Of a stretch of 64,000 bases of DNA, positions 35,667-43,479 are shown one piece after another (position 1 is the stretch's first letter; each line of letters begins with the position of its first letter). The DNA comes from Streptomyces bambusae (GTDB lineage Bacteria; Actinomycetota; Actinomycetes; Streptomycetales; Streptomycetaceae): the NCBI RefSeq assembly GCF_020532645.1, contig NZ_JAJAUZ010000041.1, forward strand, positions 1 through 64,000. The letters run 5' to 3'. The notes beneath the pieces are model-generated. The model ran no database searches. It was not told the origin of the DNA and was given only the letters and a program-made list of their open reading frames with translations. The position numbers and the translations under genes were made by a program.

Positions 35667-36611
35667 ATGCCACTTGACCCCATCTACACGGGAATCAGGG
35701 AATATCGCGTCACCAATGGATTCAAGCCGCTGTACACCATGCCGGTGGACCGGGCCCGGGTGGCAGATCGGGATACCGAAGCCGAAATCTGGGATTGGGT
35801 GGAAGAACCCAAAGAGGTATTCGACTTCGACATCGACGGTCCGGCCGGTCCGCTGACCCTGCGGGTGTACCGCCCGCAGAGCGAGAGCGCGAACGACGGC
35901 CCGCTCCCCGTGGTGGTGTACTTCTTCGGCGGCGGCTGGGTCGTCGGTTCCCTGGACACGTGCGAGGCGATCTGCCGCGCGGTGGCCGCCCTGACCCCTT
36001 GCGTGGTCGTGTCCGTCGGCTACCGGCTCGCGCCCGAGAACCCGTTCCCGGCCGCGATCGACGACTGCTACGCCGCCCTGGAGTGGGTGGGCGAGCACGC
36101 GTCCGAACTCGGTGCCGACCCTGCCCGCATGGCCGTGGCCGGGGACAGCTCCGGCGGCAATCTCGCCGCGGTCATGGCCCTGATGGCCCGGGACAAGGGC
36201 GGGCCGAAGGTCTCCGCCCAGGTGCTCGTCTACCCGCCGACGCGCCATGACGCCACGACGCAGTCCATGCGGGACAACGTCGATCCGATGTTCTTCAACG
36301 CGCAGTCTTCGGCCTGGTTCTGGGGGCATTACCTCGCCTATCCCGCCGACGGCGAATCTCCTTATGCCTCACCCGCCAAGGCGGCCGATCACAGCGGACT
36401 TCCGCCGGCTCTGCTCATGACCGCCGAGTACTGCCCGCTGTACGACGAGGGCGAGGAGTACGCGAAATTGCTTTCCGGCGCGGGTGTGCCGGTGGAGTTC
36501 CACCCGTACAAGGACCTGCCGCACGGCTTTCTCCAGCTCTCGGCGGTGCTCGAGACGTCCAGGAACGCGATGCGTCTGATCGGCGATTTCCTGCACCGAC
36601 GGTTGAGCTGA
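35667..36611 (+). CDS. Alpha/beta hydrolase, hormone-sensitive-lipase family
   Basis: A 314-residue HSL-family esterase. The oxyanion motif, usually HGGG, reads FGGGWVVG (residues about 91-98), so the leading His is replaced by Phe. The nucleophile elbow GDSSGGNLAA (about 157) is intact, as are the acid/His region YCPLYDEGE and LPHGFLQ. It starts at ATG with TGAGGAA. It is one base from the KAS III-like gene, so both belong to one transcript with the second carrier protein. It could release or edit a carrier-bound thioester, or cleave a protecting ester. Confidence 0.88.
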   Translation: MPLDPIYTGIREYRVTNGFKPLYTMPVDRARVADRDTEAEIWDWVEEPKEVFDFDIDGPAGPLTLRVYRPQSESANDGPLPVVVYFFGGGWVVGSLDTCEAICRAVAALTPCVVVSVGYRLAPENPFPAAIDDCYAALEWVGEHASELGADPARMAVAGDSSGGNLAAVMALMARDKGGPKVSAQVLVYPPTRHDATTQSMRDNVDPMFFNAQSSAWFWGHYLAYPADGESPYASPAKAADHSGLPPALLMTAEYCPLYDEGEEYAKLLSGAGVPVEFHPYKDLPHGFLQLSAVLETSRNAMRLIGDFLHRRLS

Positions 36612-36612
36612 C

Positions 36613-37545
36613 ATGAGGATGGCCGAAAACCGACGCGTGGTGCTGCGCGCGCCCAGGTATGTCCTCGGCGAGATCGCGACGGATCACTCCGCGATCAAGG
36701 GATTCGCCGAATTCGTCGACGAGCGGCGGATGCTGCCCGATGCCGGCATGTGGGGCTGGGGCACCGTGCACCGTACGGAACGCGGCACGGCCGCGCTCGC
36801 CGTGCAGGCCGGCCGGCAGACCCTCGACGCGGCGGGCGTCGCACCGGACGCGGTCGACGCGCTCGTCCTGTGCTCCACCACCTTCCCCGGCGAGGTCGGG
36901 GCGCACGGTGACCTGGTCGCGGCGGTCCTGCACGGTCTCGGACTCGGCGGTGTCCCGGTCACCGGGATCACCCTGAACCGGTGCGCGACCCTGCTCACCG
37001 GTCTGCAGACGGCTGCCACCATGGTCGCCGCGGGCCGGCACCGGACCGTGCTGGTGATCACCACCGACGCGGTGCCCGACGAGTCCGCGCGGCTGGCCGA
37101 CTTCGCCCTGTTCAGCGACGGCGCGGCCGCCTGCCTGGTCTCACAGCCGGTGGACGGCGCTCCCGAGTCCTACGGGTGGGTCGCCGACGCGCACGCCCAG
37201 GACCCGGCCGCCATGCTCCGGGGCACCGAGATCAGCGCCGACCTGGCCAGGGCGGCCAACCAGCGCCTCTTCGCCGAGGCCGGCATCGGCGTCGAGGAGA
37301 TCGACGGGCTGCTGCACAACAACATCTTCCTGCCGATCGTGACGATGAAGGAGCTCCAGGCCGGGTTCCACCCGTCCCAGCTGGACACCTCCAACGTCAC
37401 CAGGGTCGGCCACTGCTTCGCCGCGGACCCGCTGATCAACCTCGTCGACCGGCAGTCGGCCGGCGGTGTCCGCCCGGGCGGGCTCTACCTGCTGGCGTCG
37501 AGCGTGTCAGGGCTGCGGATGTGCGTCCTGCTGCGGGCCGCATGA
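36613..37545 (+). CDS. KAS III-like condensing enzyme or acyltransferase with altered triad
   Basis: A 310-residue thiolase-fold protein of the FabH family. The nucleophile Cys is in TLNRCATLLTGLQ (residue about 121), the second residue (His) in GLLHNNIF (about 235), but the third position, normally Asn in GNTSAA, reads GHCFAADP (about 268), so Asn is replaced by His. KAS III relatives with changed third residues often transfer acyl groups to O or N rather than make C-C bonds. It starts at ATG two bases after the hydrolase stop and its stop overlaps a possible ATGA. With the following carrier protein it could move an acyl unit onto another intermediate. Confidence 0.85.
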   Translation: MRMAENRRVVLRAPRYVLGEIATDHSAIKGFAEFVDERRMLPDAGMWGWGTVHRTERGTAALAVQAGRQTLDAAGVAPDAVDALVLCSTTFPGEVGAHGDLVAAVLHGLGLGGVPVTGITLNRCATLLTGLQTAATMVAAGRHRTVLVITTDAVPDESARLADFALFSDGAAACLVSQPVDGAPESYGWVADAHAQDPAAMLRGTEISADLARAANQRLFAEAGIGVEEIDGLLHNNIFLPIVTMKELQAGFHPSQLDTSNVTRVGHCFAADPLINLVDRQSAGGVRPGGLYLLASSVSGLRMCVLLRAA

Positions 37546-37586
37546 GCCGCCCCCGCCTCCAGTCACCCCACGAAGGAGTCACCGAA

Positions 37587-37850
37587 GTGCACAAGAGTGT
37601 CGACGCCGGGCCCACCACGCTGTCGTGGCTGCAGGACACCGTCCGGGGGGTGCTGCAGTTGTCCGGGCCCGAGGAGGTCGCCGCGCGGACCCTGCGCGAG
37701 CTCGCGGCCACCTCGCTGCAGACGGTCGGCGTGCAGTACCGCATCCTCCAGGAGACCTCGGTCCAGGTGGAGATGGGCGAGCTGATCGGCGACAAGAGCA
37801 TTGCGGACCTCGCCCTGCTGATCGACGCACGCAGGCAGAACGCCGCGTAG
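37587..37850 (+). CDS. Acyl carrier protein (second of two)
   Basis: An 87-residue carrier protein. Helix I VRGVLQLSGPEEVAARTL leads to the phosphopantetheine serine in ELAATSLQTVGVQYRIL, a TSL variant like that of the carrier at 31 kb. Then VQVEMGELIGDKSIADLALLIDA completes helices III-IV. The GTG at 37587 is chosen because AAGGAG lies eight bases before it; an ATG at 37542 overlapping the KAS III stop is the alternative and would add 15 residues. It is the last gene of the hydrolase-KAS III-ACP operon and the likely partner of the KAS III-like protein. Confidence 0.85.
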   Translation: MHKSVDAGPTTLSWLQDTVRGVLQLSGPEEVAARTLRELAATSLQTVGVQYRILQETSVQVEMGELIGDKSIADLALLIDARRQNAA

Positions 37851-37862
37851 CACGTGGCGCGA

Positions 37863-37898
37863 CGAGTGGCCGGGGGCACGAGCGCCCCCGGCCACTCG
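37863..37898 (+). terminator. Strong hairpin after the ACP gene
   Basis: CGAGTGGCCGGGGGC (37863-37877) pairs exactly with GCCCCCGGCCACTCG (37884-37898) around a six-base loop, 12 bases past the stop. A 15-bp GC stem of this kind is a good terminator. Confidence 0.75.
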
Positions 37899-37913
37899 CG
37901 TGCCCGGGCGACG

Positions 37914-37969
37914 TCCGACGGCATGATGCCGCCCCCGCCGAAGGACGGGGGCGGCATCATGCCGTCGGA
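37914..37969 (-). terminator. 24-bp perfect hairpin after the HisC-like gene
   Basis: The arm at 37914-37937 (starting TCCGACGGCATGATGCCG) is exactly inverted at 37946-37969, with eight loop bases. It lies six bases from the leftward aminotransferase stop and 15 bases from the preceding hairpin, so two strong stem-loops insulate the two converging operons. Confidence 0.75.
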
Positions 37970-37975
37970 GGTCGC

Positions 37976-39034
37976 TCACGCGTACGACAACTGCGGCGTC
38001 ATCGAGGCCTTGAGGTCCGCCAGCTCCACGGCGGTGGGTGCCGTGATGCGCAGCCCGGAGACACGCCCCGGCTGCGTGCCGTCGAAGGCCCGTACGGCCA
38101 CTCCGTGGTCGAGGAAGAACCGGTGCGCCTCGACGGGGTCGTCGACGGCGATGAAGCGGTAGTGCACGGGGACGCCGCGCACCAGTCCGGGGAACCGGTC
38201 GCCGAGGATCTCCTCCAGGACGAGGGCGTTGATCAGCAGCGCGGACCGGGTGCGCTCTTCCCACTCGGTGTCGGCGAGGGCGGCGGTCGCCAGGGCCACG
38301 TCGACGTACGAGAGGGACCAGTTGCGCTTGCGCTCGGCCACCTTCGCGTGGATCTCCGGGTTCAGCGTCCACAGCGCGCCGGTGCGGGTGCCGGCGATGC
38401 CGAAGAACTTGTTCGGGGAACGCAGCACGACCACGTTCGTCAGGCCGGTCTGCGTCATCGAGAGTTCGCGGTGCTCGGGCAGGAACTCGATGTACGCCTC
38501 GTCGACGATGAGGACCGAGTCCGGGTTGGCGCGGCAGATCTCCGCCAGATCGTCCCGGTGCAGATGGAAGCCCAGCGGATTGTTCGGGTTGGACAGGAAG
38601 ACGTAGGGATGGCTCCGCATTCCTGCGGCCACCCGGTCCAGGCGCGACCGGGGCGTCTCCACGGTGCCCGGCGGCGGGTCCAGGTGCGTGGGGAACCAGC
38701 GGATGGTGTCGGTGTAGTCGGGCGTGATGACGGCGACCTGCTCCGTCGGCAGAACCTCGGCGAGGACGCGGATGAACTCGGTGATCCCGCGTCCGGGTAT
38801 CAGCTGCTCCGGCGCCGTCCGCATGAAGTCCGCGTAGGCCCCGGTGAAGCGCTCCTCGGATCCGTAGGGGTGCGCGAGGAGGTGCTCCGGCCTGATGGAC
38901 CGCAGTGCGGCCTCCACGACGGGAGGCGGACCGTAGCGGTTCACACAGGTCCCCAGGTCCAGGTACTCCCGGTCGAGGAGACCCCTCAGGTCCCCTCCCT
39001 GGGTGTTCACCGCGGTCGGCGTGTTCTCGATCAA
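37976..39034 (-). CDS. HisC-like class I/II aminotransferase
   Basis: A 352-residue fold-type I PLP enzyme close to histidinol-phosphate aminotransferase / threonine-phosphate decarboxylase. Key blocks: SNPNNPLGFHL, VDEAYIEFLPEH (Asp to pyridine N), and the Schiff-base Lys in LRSPNKFFGIAGTRTG; the phosphate-binding tail GLRITAPTA is present. The start is a TTG with AGGGA upstream; GTG at 39010 is an alternative. It is the last gene of the leftward operon with MetX, a C26 amidohydrolase, MetY, a desaturase and an ATP-grasp ligase. Probably transaminates or decarboxylates an amino acid made by that operon. Confidence 0.87.
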   Translation of the reverse strand: MIENTPTAVNTQGGDLRGLLDREYLDLGTCVNRYGPPPVVEAALRSIRPEHLLAHPYGSEERFTGAYADFMRTAPEQLIPGRGITEFIRVLAEVLPTEQVAVITPDYTDTIRWFPTHLDPPPGTVETPRSRLDRVAAGMRSHPYVFLSNPNNPLGFHLHRDDLAEICRANPDSVLIVDEAYIEFLPEHRELSMTQTGLTNVVVLRSPNKFFGIAGTRTGALWTLNPEIHAKVAERKRNWSLSYVDVALATAALADTEWEERTRSALLINALVLEEILGDRFPGLVRGVPVHYRFIAVDDPVEAHRFFLDHGVAVRAFDGTQPGRVSGLRITAPTAVELADLKASMTPQLSYA

Positions 39035-39090
39035 GACATGTCCCTACAGACGTTGCGGATGAAGGTGTGCACTGCTCCGGGCGTACGGCG

Positions 39091-40260
39091 TCACACGGCC
39101 GGCGGCGTGAGGACGGCTCTCAGCTCGTCCAGGTATCCGGGGACCTCCAGCAGAAAGGCGTCATGACCGGCGCTCGACGTGGTGTCCCGGTAGTGGGTGA
39201 CTTCCGTGAGCCCCGTGGCCGTCAGCTCGTCCAGGAGTTCCCCGGTGACGTCGCTGCCGAAGAGCCGGTCCGAGGCGAAGCTGAACACGTGGACCGCGGG
39301 ATCGGCGTCCGGTGACAGGACGTGCGGTCGGGCGAAGGCGTCGAACCGGTCCATCGCGCTCGTGAGGTGGAGATAGGTGTTGGCGTCGAAGCGGTCCACG
39401 AACTTGCCGGCCTGGTGCTCGAGGTAGCGCTCGACGGCATAGCGTCCGTGCGCCGGCCCGACGGGCTCGGAGCCGATCTGGACGGAGCGCCCGAACTTGG
39501 CCTCCAGTGATTCGGGAGACATGTACGTGAGGTGGGCGACCATCCGTGCGATCCCGAGGCCCTGTCGGGGGCCCGGCCCGAAGAGACCGTCCACGTACCG
39601 GCCGTCGTCGAAGTGCGGGTCGGAGCGGATCGCCGCCCGGCCGACCGCGTGGGCCGCCAGACCGTCGGTGGTCAGCCGGGGCGCCGTCCCGATGAGCACG
39701 AAGCGCCTCGCGTCGCCGGGATGGCGCAGCAGCCACTCCAGCGCCTGCATGCCGCCCAGCGAGCCGCCGACCACCGCGTGCAGGCGGCCGATGCCGAGAT
39801 GCGCGAGCAGCGCCCGGTGCACGGTGACGATGTCCGGGACCGTGATCTCGGGGAAGTCCGGTCCGAGCGGCCGGCCGGTCGCCCCCGGGGACAGCGGCCC
39901 CGTCGTTCCCGCACAGCCGCCCAGCACGTTGGCGGACACGACGTGGAAGACGTCGGTGTCGATGGGCCGGCCCGGGCCGACCATCACGTCCCACCACCCG
40001 GGGATGTCGTCCGGGTCGTGCTGCGCCGGGTGTGAGTCCCCGGTCAGGGCATGGCAGACGAACACCGTGTTGTCGTGGTGGGGCGAGGGGGTCCCGTACT
40101 GCTCGTAGGCGACCTGCACGTGGGAGAGCGAACGGCCCGACTCGAGGACGAGCGGACTGTCCCGGGTGAAGAGGGTGGCGACCTCCAGATGACGGCTGAG
40201 GGCTGCGGGCAGGCCGGGGGTGGTGGCCCTGGGGTCTTCGGTGGCGAGAGACGTGTTCAA
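39091..40260 (-). CDS. metX: Homoserine O-acetyltransferase-like (MetX family)
   Basis: A 389-residue alpha/beta-hydrolase-fold homoserine O-acyltransferase. The nucleophile motif is VVGGSLGGMQALEW (Ser at about 155), with FVCHALTGDSH near the N-terminus and an expected His near GHDAFLLE at the C-terminus (about 368). It starts at TTG with GGAGAA upstream. A second copy of a methionine-pathway gene inside a biosynthetic cluster, next to a MetY homologue, suggests it makes O-acetylhomoserine as an activated four-carbon donor for the pathway rather than for methionine. The acyl donor is most simply acetyl-CoA. Confidence 0.9.
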   Translation of the reverse strand: MNTSLATEDPRATTPGLPAALSRHLEVATLFTRDSPLVLESGRSLSHVQVAYEQYGTPSPHHDNTVFVCHALTGDSHPAQHDPDDIPGWWDVMVGPGRPIDTDVFHVVSANVLGGCAGTTGPLSPGATGRPLGPDFPEITVPDIVTVHRALLAHLGIGRLHAVVGGSLGGMQALEWLLRHPGDARRFVLIGTAPRLTTDGLAAHAVGRAAIRSDPHFDDGRYVDGLFGPGPRQGLGIARMVAHLTYMSPESLEAKFGRSVQIGSEPVGPAHGRYAVERYLEHQAGKFVDRFDANTYLHLTSAMDRFDAFARPHVLSPDADPAVHVFSFASDRLFGSDVTGELLDELTATGLTEVTHYRDTTSSAGHDAFLLEVPGYLDELRAVLTPPAV

Positions 40261-40280
40261 GATTGTCAGTTCTCCAGAAG

Positions 40281-41009
40281 TCAGCGGCCCGCCGTGTGTT
40301 TCCGGACGGCCTCACCGAAAGCGTGGAAGATCCTCCTCGACAGCGGGTCCGTGGTGGCGTACCACTCGGGGTGCCACTGCACGGCGAACCCGAAGGGGTG
40401 GCCGCCTTCGGTGACGGACACCGCCTCGATGACGCCGTCCGGAGCCACGGCTTCGATCCGAAGCCCCTCGCCCAGACGGTCGATCGCTTGGCCGTGGAGG
40501 GAGTTCACCCGAGCCGAACCGACGCGGTCGGTCAGCTCGTCCAGCAGTCCGCCCACGACGATCCGGATCACGTGGGCGGGAAGGTACTGCTCGTCCCGGG
40601 GCAGCGAGAGGTCCTCGCGATGAGTCCCCGGTTCGAGGGTGCGCAGGGTGCCGCCGTGGGCGACGTTCAGCTCCTGCAGTCCTCGGCAGATGCCGAGGAC
40701 GGGGAGACCGGCCCCGACGGCCGCCGGGATCAGCGCGAGCGCGAGTGCGTCGCGATCGGGATCGAACGGGCCGGGCCCGGACGACGCCGCGTAGCGCTCG
40801 GGCGCGACGTTCGTCTCATGACCGCCGAGCACCAGTCCGTCGTACCGGTCGAGGTGGGCGGCGAAGGTGTGGCCGGCCCCCGGGATGAGGGCGACGTCGC
40901 ACTCGGCCGCCTCCTCCAGCGCGGCGACGTAGGCGTGGCGCACCGCGTCGTGCCGTACGTCGTCCCAGGTCTCGGCCGAGCACGCGAGAGCGACGAGCGG
41001 CCGGGTCAT
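40281..41009 (-). CDS. Class I glutamine amidotransferase-like hydrolase (C26, PuuD type)
   Basis: A 242-residue peptidase C26 family protein resembling gamma-glutamyl-gamma-aminobutyrate hydrolase. The nucleophile elbow is VLGICRGLQELNVAHGG (Cys at about 105) and the partner motif is VQWHPEWY (His-x-Glu), so the catalytic triad is complete. It starts at ATG overlapping the MetY stop. The family hydrolyses gamma-glutamyl amides; with the glutamine-synthetase-like ligase at 51 kb it may complete a gamma-glutamyl masking cycle. A role as an ammonia-delivering glutaminase for a neighbouring synthetase is the alternative. Confidence 0.9.
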   Translation of the reverse strand: MTRPLVALACSAETWDDVRHDAVRHAYVAALEEAAECDVALIPGAGHTFAAHLDRYDGLVLGGHETNVAPERYAASSGPGPFDPDRDALALALIPAAVGAGLPVLGICRGLQELNVAHGGTLRTLEPGTHREDLSLPRDEQYLPAHVIRIVVGGLLDELTDRVGSARVNSLHGQAIDRLGEGLRIEAVAPDGVIEAVSVTEGGHPFGFAVQWHPEWYATTDPLSRRIFHAFGEAVRKHTAGR

Positions 41010-42337
41010 GAGCGGTCCAACGCCTGACCGAGGTCGGCCAGCAGATCGTCGACGTGCTCGATGCCGACGGCGAGGCGGATGGATCCCTGGGTGACTCCGG
41101 CAGCGAGCTGCTCCTGCTCGGGGAGCTGGGCATGGGTGGTCGAGGCGGGGTGGGTGGCGAGTGAGCGGACGTCACCGACGTTCGTCGCATGCGAGATGAG
41201 TCCGAGCGACTCGATGAACCTGCAGCCGGCTTCCCGTCCGCCGGTCAGCTCGAACTGGACGAGCGGCCCGCCGTTCGCACCGAAGTAGCGGGCGGCGAGC
41301 TCGGCCTGCTCGCCGGTGGCGAGACTGGGATGGCGCACCGCGCCCACCTTGGGGTGCTTCTCGAGGAAGCGTGCCACTGCGGTCGCGTTCTCCCCGTGGG
41401 CACGCATCCGCAGGTGCAGCGTCTCCATGCCCTGGAGCAGCAGCCAGGCGTTGAACGGGCTGAGGCAGGGGCCCAGGTCGCGCATCAGGGTCTCGCGGGC
41501 CTTGAGCAGATAGCTGCTCCGCCCGAGCGCGGTGTCCAGGTGCTTGCCGGTACGCGTCCACACCGTTCCGCCGTGCGCCGCGTCCGGCCGGGTCAGCAGC
41601 GGGTGGCGCTCCGCGTGGGCCTCCCAGTCGAAGCGTCCGGAGTCGAGGATGAGCCCGCCGAGGGTCGATCCGTGCCCGCCGATGTACTTGGTGGCGGAGT
41701 AGACCACGATGTGGGCACCGTGCTCCATCGGCCGGCACACGTACGGGACCATCGTGTTGTCGAGGATCAGCGGCACCCCCGCCTGCTCCCCCAGCTCTGC
41801 GACGGCCTCGATGGGGAACACGCTCAGCCGCGGATTGGGCAGGGTCTCCCCGAAGTAGCAGCGGGTGCGCTCGTCCGTGGCGGCGGCGAAGTTCTTCGGG
41901 TCCGAAGGACTGACGAAGCGGGTCTCGATGCCCATCCGCTTGAAGGTGTTGGCCAGCAGGTTCCACGTGCCGCCGTACAGCTCGTTGGAGCTGACGATGT
42001 TGTCCCCGGCCTGGCACAGGTTCAGCACGGCGAGCGCGATCGCCGCCTGGCCGGAGGCCACGGCGAGCCCGGCGGCGGCCCCCTCCACGGCGGCCATGCG
42101 CTCCTCGAGCACATCGCACGTGGGGTTGTTCAGGCGCGAGTAGGCATGTCCGTCCTGCTGGAGGTCGAAGATCCCGGCCGCGTCCGCCGTACTGGGCAGT
42201 TCGTACGCGGAGGTCTGGAAGATCGGCGTGACGATCGGCGGTGTGATGCCGAGCCGCCATTCGTATCCGCCGTGAACGGCGGCCGTCTCCGCGGTACGGA
42301 ATGTCTTGGCCTTCATGGGTGCCTCATGCTGCGGCAT
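41006..42337 (-). CDS. metY: O-acetylhomoserine sulfhydrylase-like PLP enzyme (MetY family)
   Basis: A 443-residue Cys/Met-metabolism PLP enzyme (gamma-replacement family). The N-terminal TPPIVTPIFQTSAYEL and YSRLNNPTCDVLEERMAAVEG, the PLP Lys in VVYSATKYIGGHGSTLGG (about residue 212), and SLGLISHATNVGDVRSL with NVGD near the end are typical of O-acetylhomoserine (thiol)-lyases. It replaces the acetoxy group of O-acetylhomoserine with a nucleophile; the usual nucleophile is sulfide, but in a cluster with N-N chemistry and no sulfite reductase another nucleophile is possible. It starts at ATG after AAGGAG, overlapping the desaturase end by 14 bases. Confidence 0.9.
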   Translation of the reverse strand: MPQHEAPMKAKTFRTAETAAVHGGYEWRLGITPPIVTPIFQTSAYELPSTADAAGIFDLQQDGHAYSRLNNPTCDVLEERMAAVEGAAAGLAVASGQAAIALAVLNLCQAGDNIVSSNELYGGTWNLLANTFKRMGIETRFVSPSDPKNFAAATDERTRCYFGETLPNPRLSVFPIEAVAELGEQAGVPLILDNTMVPYVCRPMEHGAHIVVYSATKYIGGHGSTLGGLILDSGRFDWEAHAERHPLLTRPDAAHGGTVWTRTGKHLDTALGRSSYLLKARETLMRDLGPCLSPFNAWLLLQGMETLHLRMRAHGENATAVARFLEKHPKVGAVRHPSLATGEQAELAARYFGANGGPLVQFELTGGREAGCRFIESLGLISHATNVGDVRSLATHPASTTHAQLPEQEQLAAGVTQGSIRLAVGIEHVDDLLADLGQALDRS

Positions 42338-43391
42338 TCTTGTACTCCTTTTCCCGGACCATGGAGCGGACTATCGCGGTGATCGCGCTCGGCTGCCCCT
42401 GTGGACCTCGGTGCCACAGGCCACCGAACTGGGCGTCCACCTCTGCGTACTTGGGATCGCGCATGCGTATCTCGCGAGCCTGCGGCAGACGGTAGAAGGG
42501 CGTGCGCGGGTCGAGATGGTGCTCCAGGTGGTAATGGTCGTTGTGAATCCCGGTGAGCAGCCGCTCCCACGGGCGGCTCTTGCGGTTGCGTGTCATGTAG
42601 AGGTCCACCGAGGAGTCCCGCACCAAAGGAGTGTGCTCCGACAGCTCGATGTACCAGCCCAGGATCTGGAAACTCGTCAGATACGGGACGACCCAGAAGA
42701 GCAGCAGTTCGAGGAGCCAGTCCCCCTGCCAGGCCGCACCGGCGACGGTCGTCCAGAACATCCAGAATCCGAGCCCGTCGAGAATCCGCTTGCGCCGCTG
42801 CACGGGGTTGGCGGAGGCCGAATTCTTCTCCGCCCCGGTGAGGACCCGGTAGCGGTTGCGGACGAGGTAGCGGATATAGGCCCACGTCTGGGAACCGAGC
42901 AGCGGCATCAGCACGACCCGCCGTATGTACGACGGCGCCGTGTCCTGCCGATAGGCGCCCTGCTCGATGAAGAAACGCAGGTCGGGATCGAGCTCGGGGC
43001 TGCCGAGGCGGGGGTGGTGCGTGTAGACGTGCGACACCTTGTACGCGTAGTGCTGCTGGAAAATCGGGTACGCGGTCAGCACGGTGCCGACGAACATCTG
43101 CAGCCTGCGATTCGATATGCCGACCCCGTGCGCACAATCGTGGAGGATCGTCGACAAGCCGCGTTGCCTGGCACCGATGACGAGGGCTGCCAGGGGATAG
43201 AACCCATACGATCCGTACACGCACAGCAGGACACAGCCGGCCATCCACACCAGGTCCGCGAGCCATGCCAGCAACGCGCGCACATTGTCAGGTTTGTTCA
43301 GCTCCTTCAGGTCGCGTTCCACATCTGCCGGAAAGCGGTACATGGTGTATCGCCGACCCGTGTACGCCCAGGTCGTTGCGTCGGTGGTCAC
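42324..43391 (-). CDS. Membrane fatty-acid-desaturase-like di-iron oxygenase
   Basis: A 355-residue membrane FADS-family protein. The three histidine boxes are complete: LHDCAHG (HxxxH, about residue 88), VYTHHPRLG preceded by VSH (HxxHH, about 126), and YHLEHHLDP (HxxHH, about 285). Four or more hydrophobic helices occur in pairs. Members desaturate acyl chains or hydroxylate/N-oxygenate small molecules and amino acids bound elsewhere. It starts at GTG with GGGAGGG. It shares an operon with MetX/MetY and an ATP-grasp ligase, so the substrate is more likely an amino-acid-derived intermediate than a fatty acid. Confidence 0.9.
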   Translation of the reverse strand: MTTDATTWAYTGRRYTMYRFPADVERDLKELNKPDNVRALLAWLADLVWMAGCVLLCVYGSYGFYPLAALVIGARQRGLSTILHDCAHGVGISNRRLQMFVGTVLTAYPIFQQHYAYKVSHVYTHHPRLGSPELDPDLRFFIEQGAYRQDTAPSYIRRVVLMPLLGSQTWAYIRYLVRNRYRVLTGAEKNSASANPVQRRKRILDGLGFWMFWTTVAGAAWQGDWLLELLLFWVVPYLTSFQILGWYIELSEHTPLVRDSSVDLYMTRNRKSRPWERLLTGIHNDHYHLEHHLDPRTPFYRLPQAREIRMRDPKYAEVDAQFGGLWHRGPQGQPSAITAIVRSMVREKEYKNAAA

Positions 43392-43479
43392 TCACCCTCC
43401 CTGCCTCCACCTCGGTGGGGTTCTTCACGCTGGGATTTCGTCGGTCCGCCGCGACTGCGGGCCCTGCCCGCCCGGTCGT

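Noticed and set aside
39091..42337. MetX and MetY as primary methionine biosynthesis
   Set aside because: They are interleaved with a C26 hydrolase and share an operon with a desaturase, an ATP-grasp ligase and a HisC-like gene in the middle of a cluster; a primary role cannot be excluded but is less likely.
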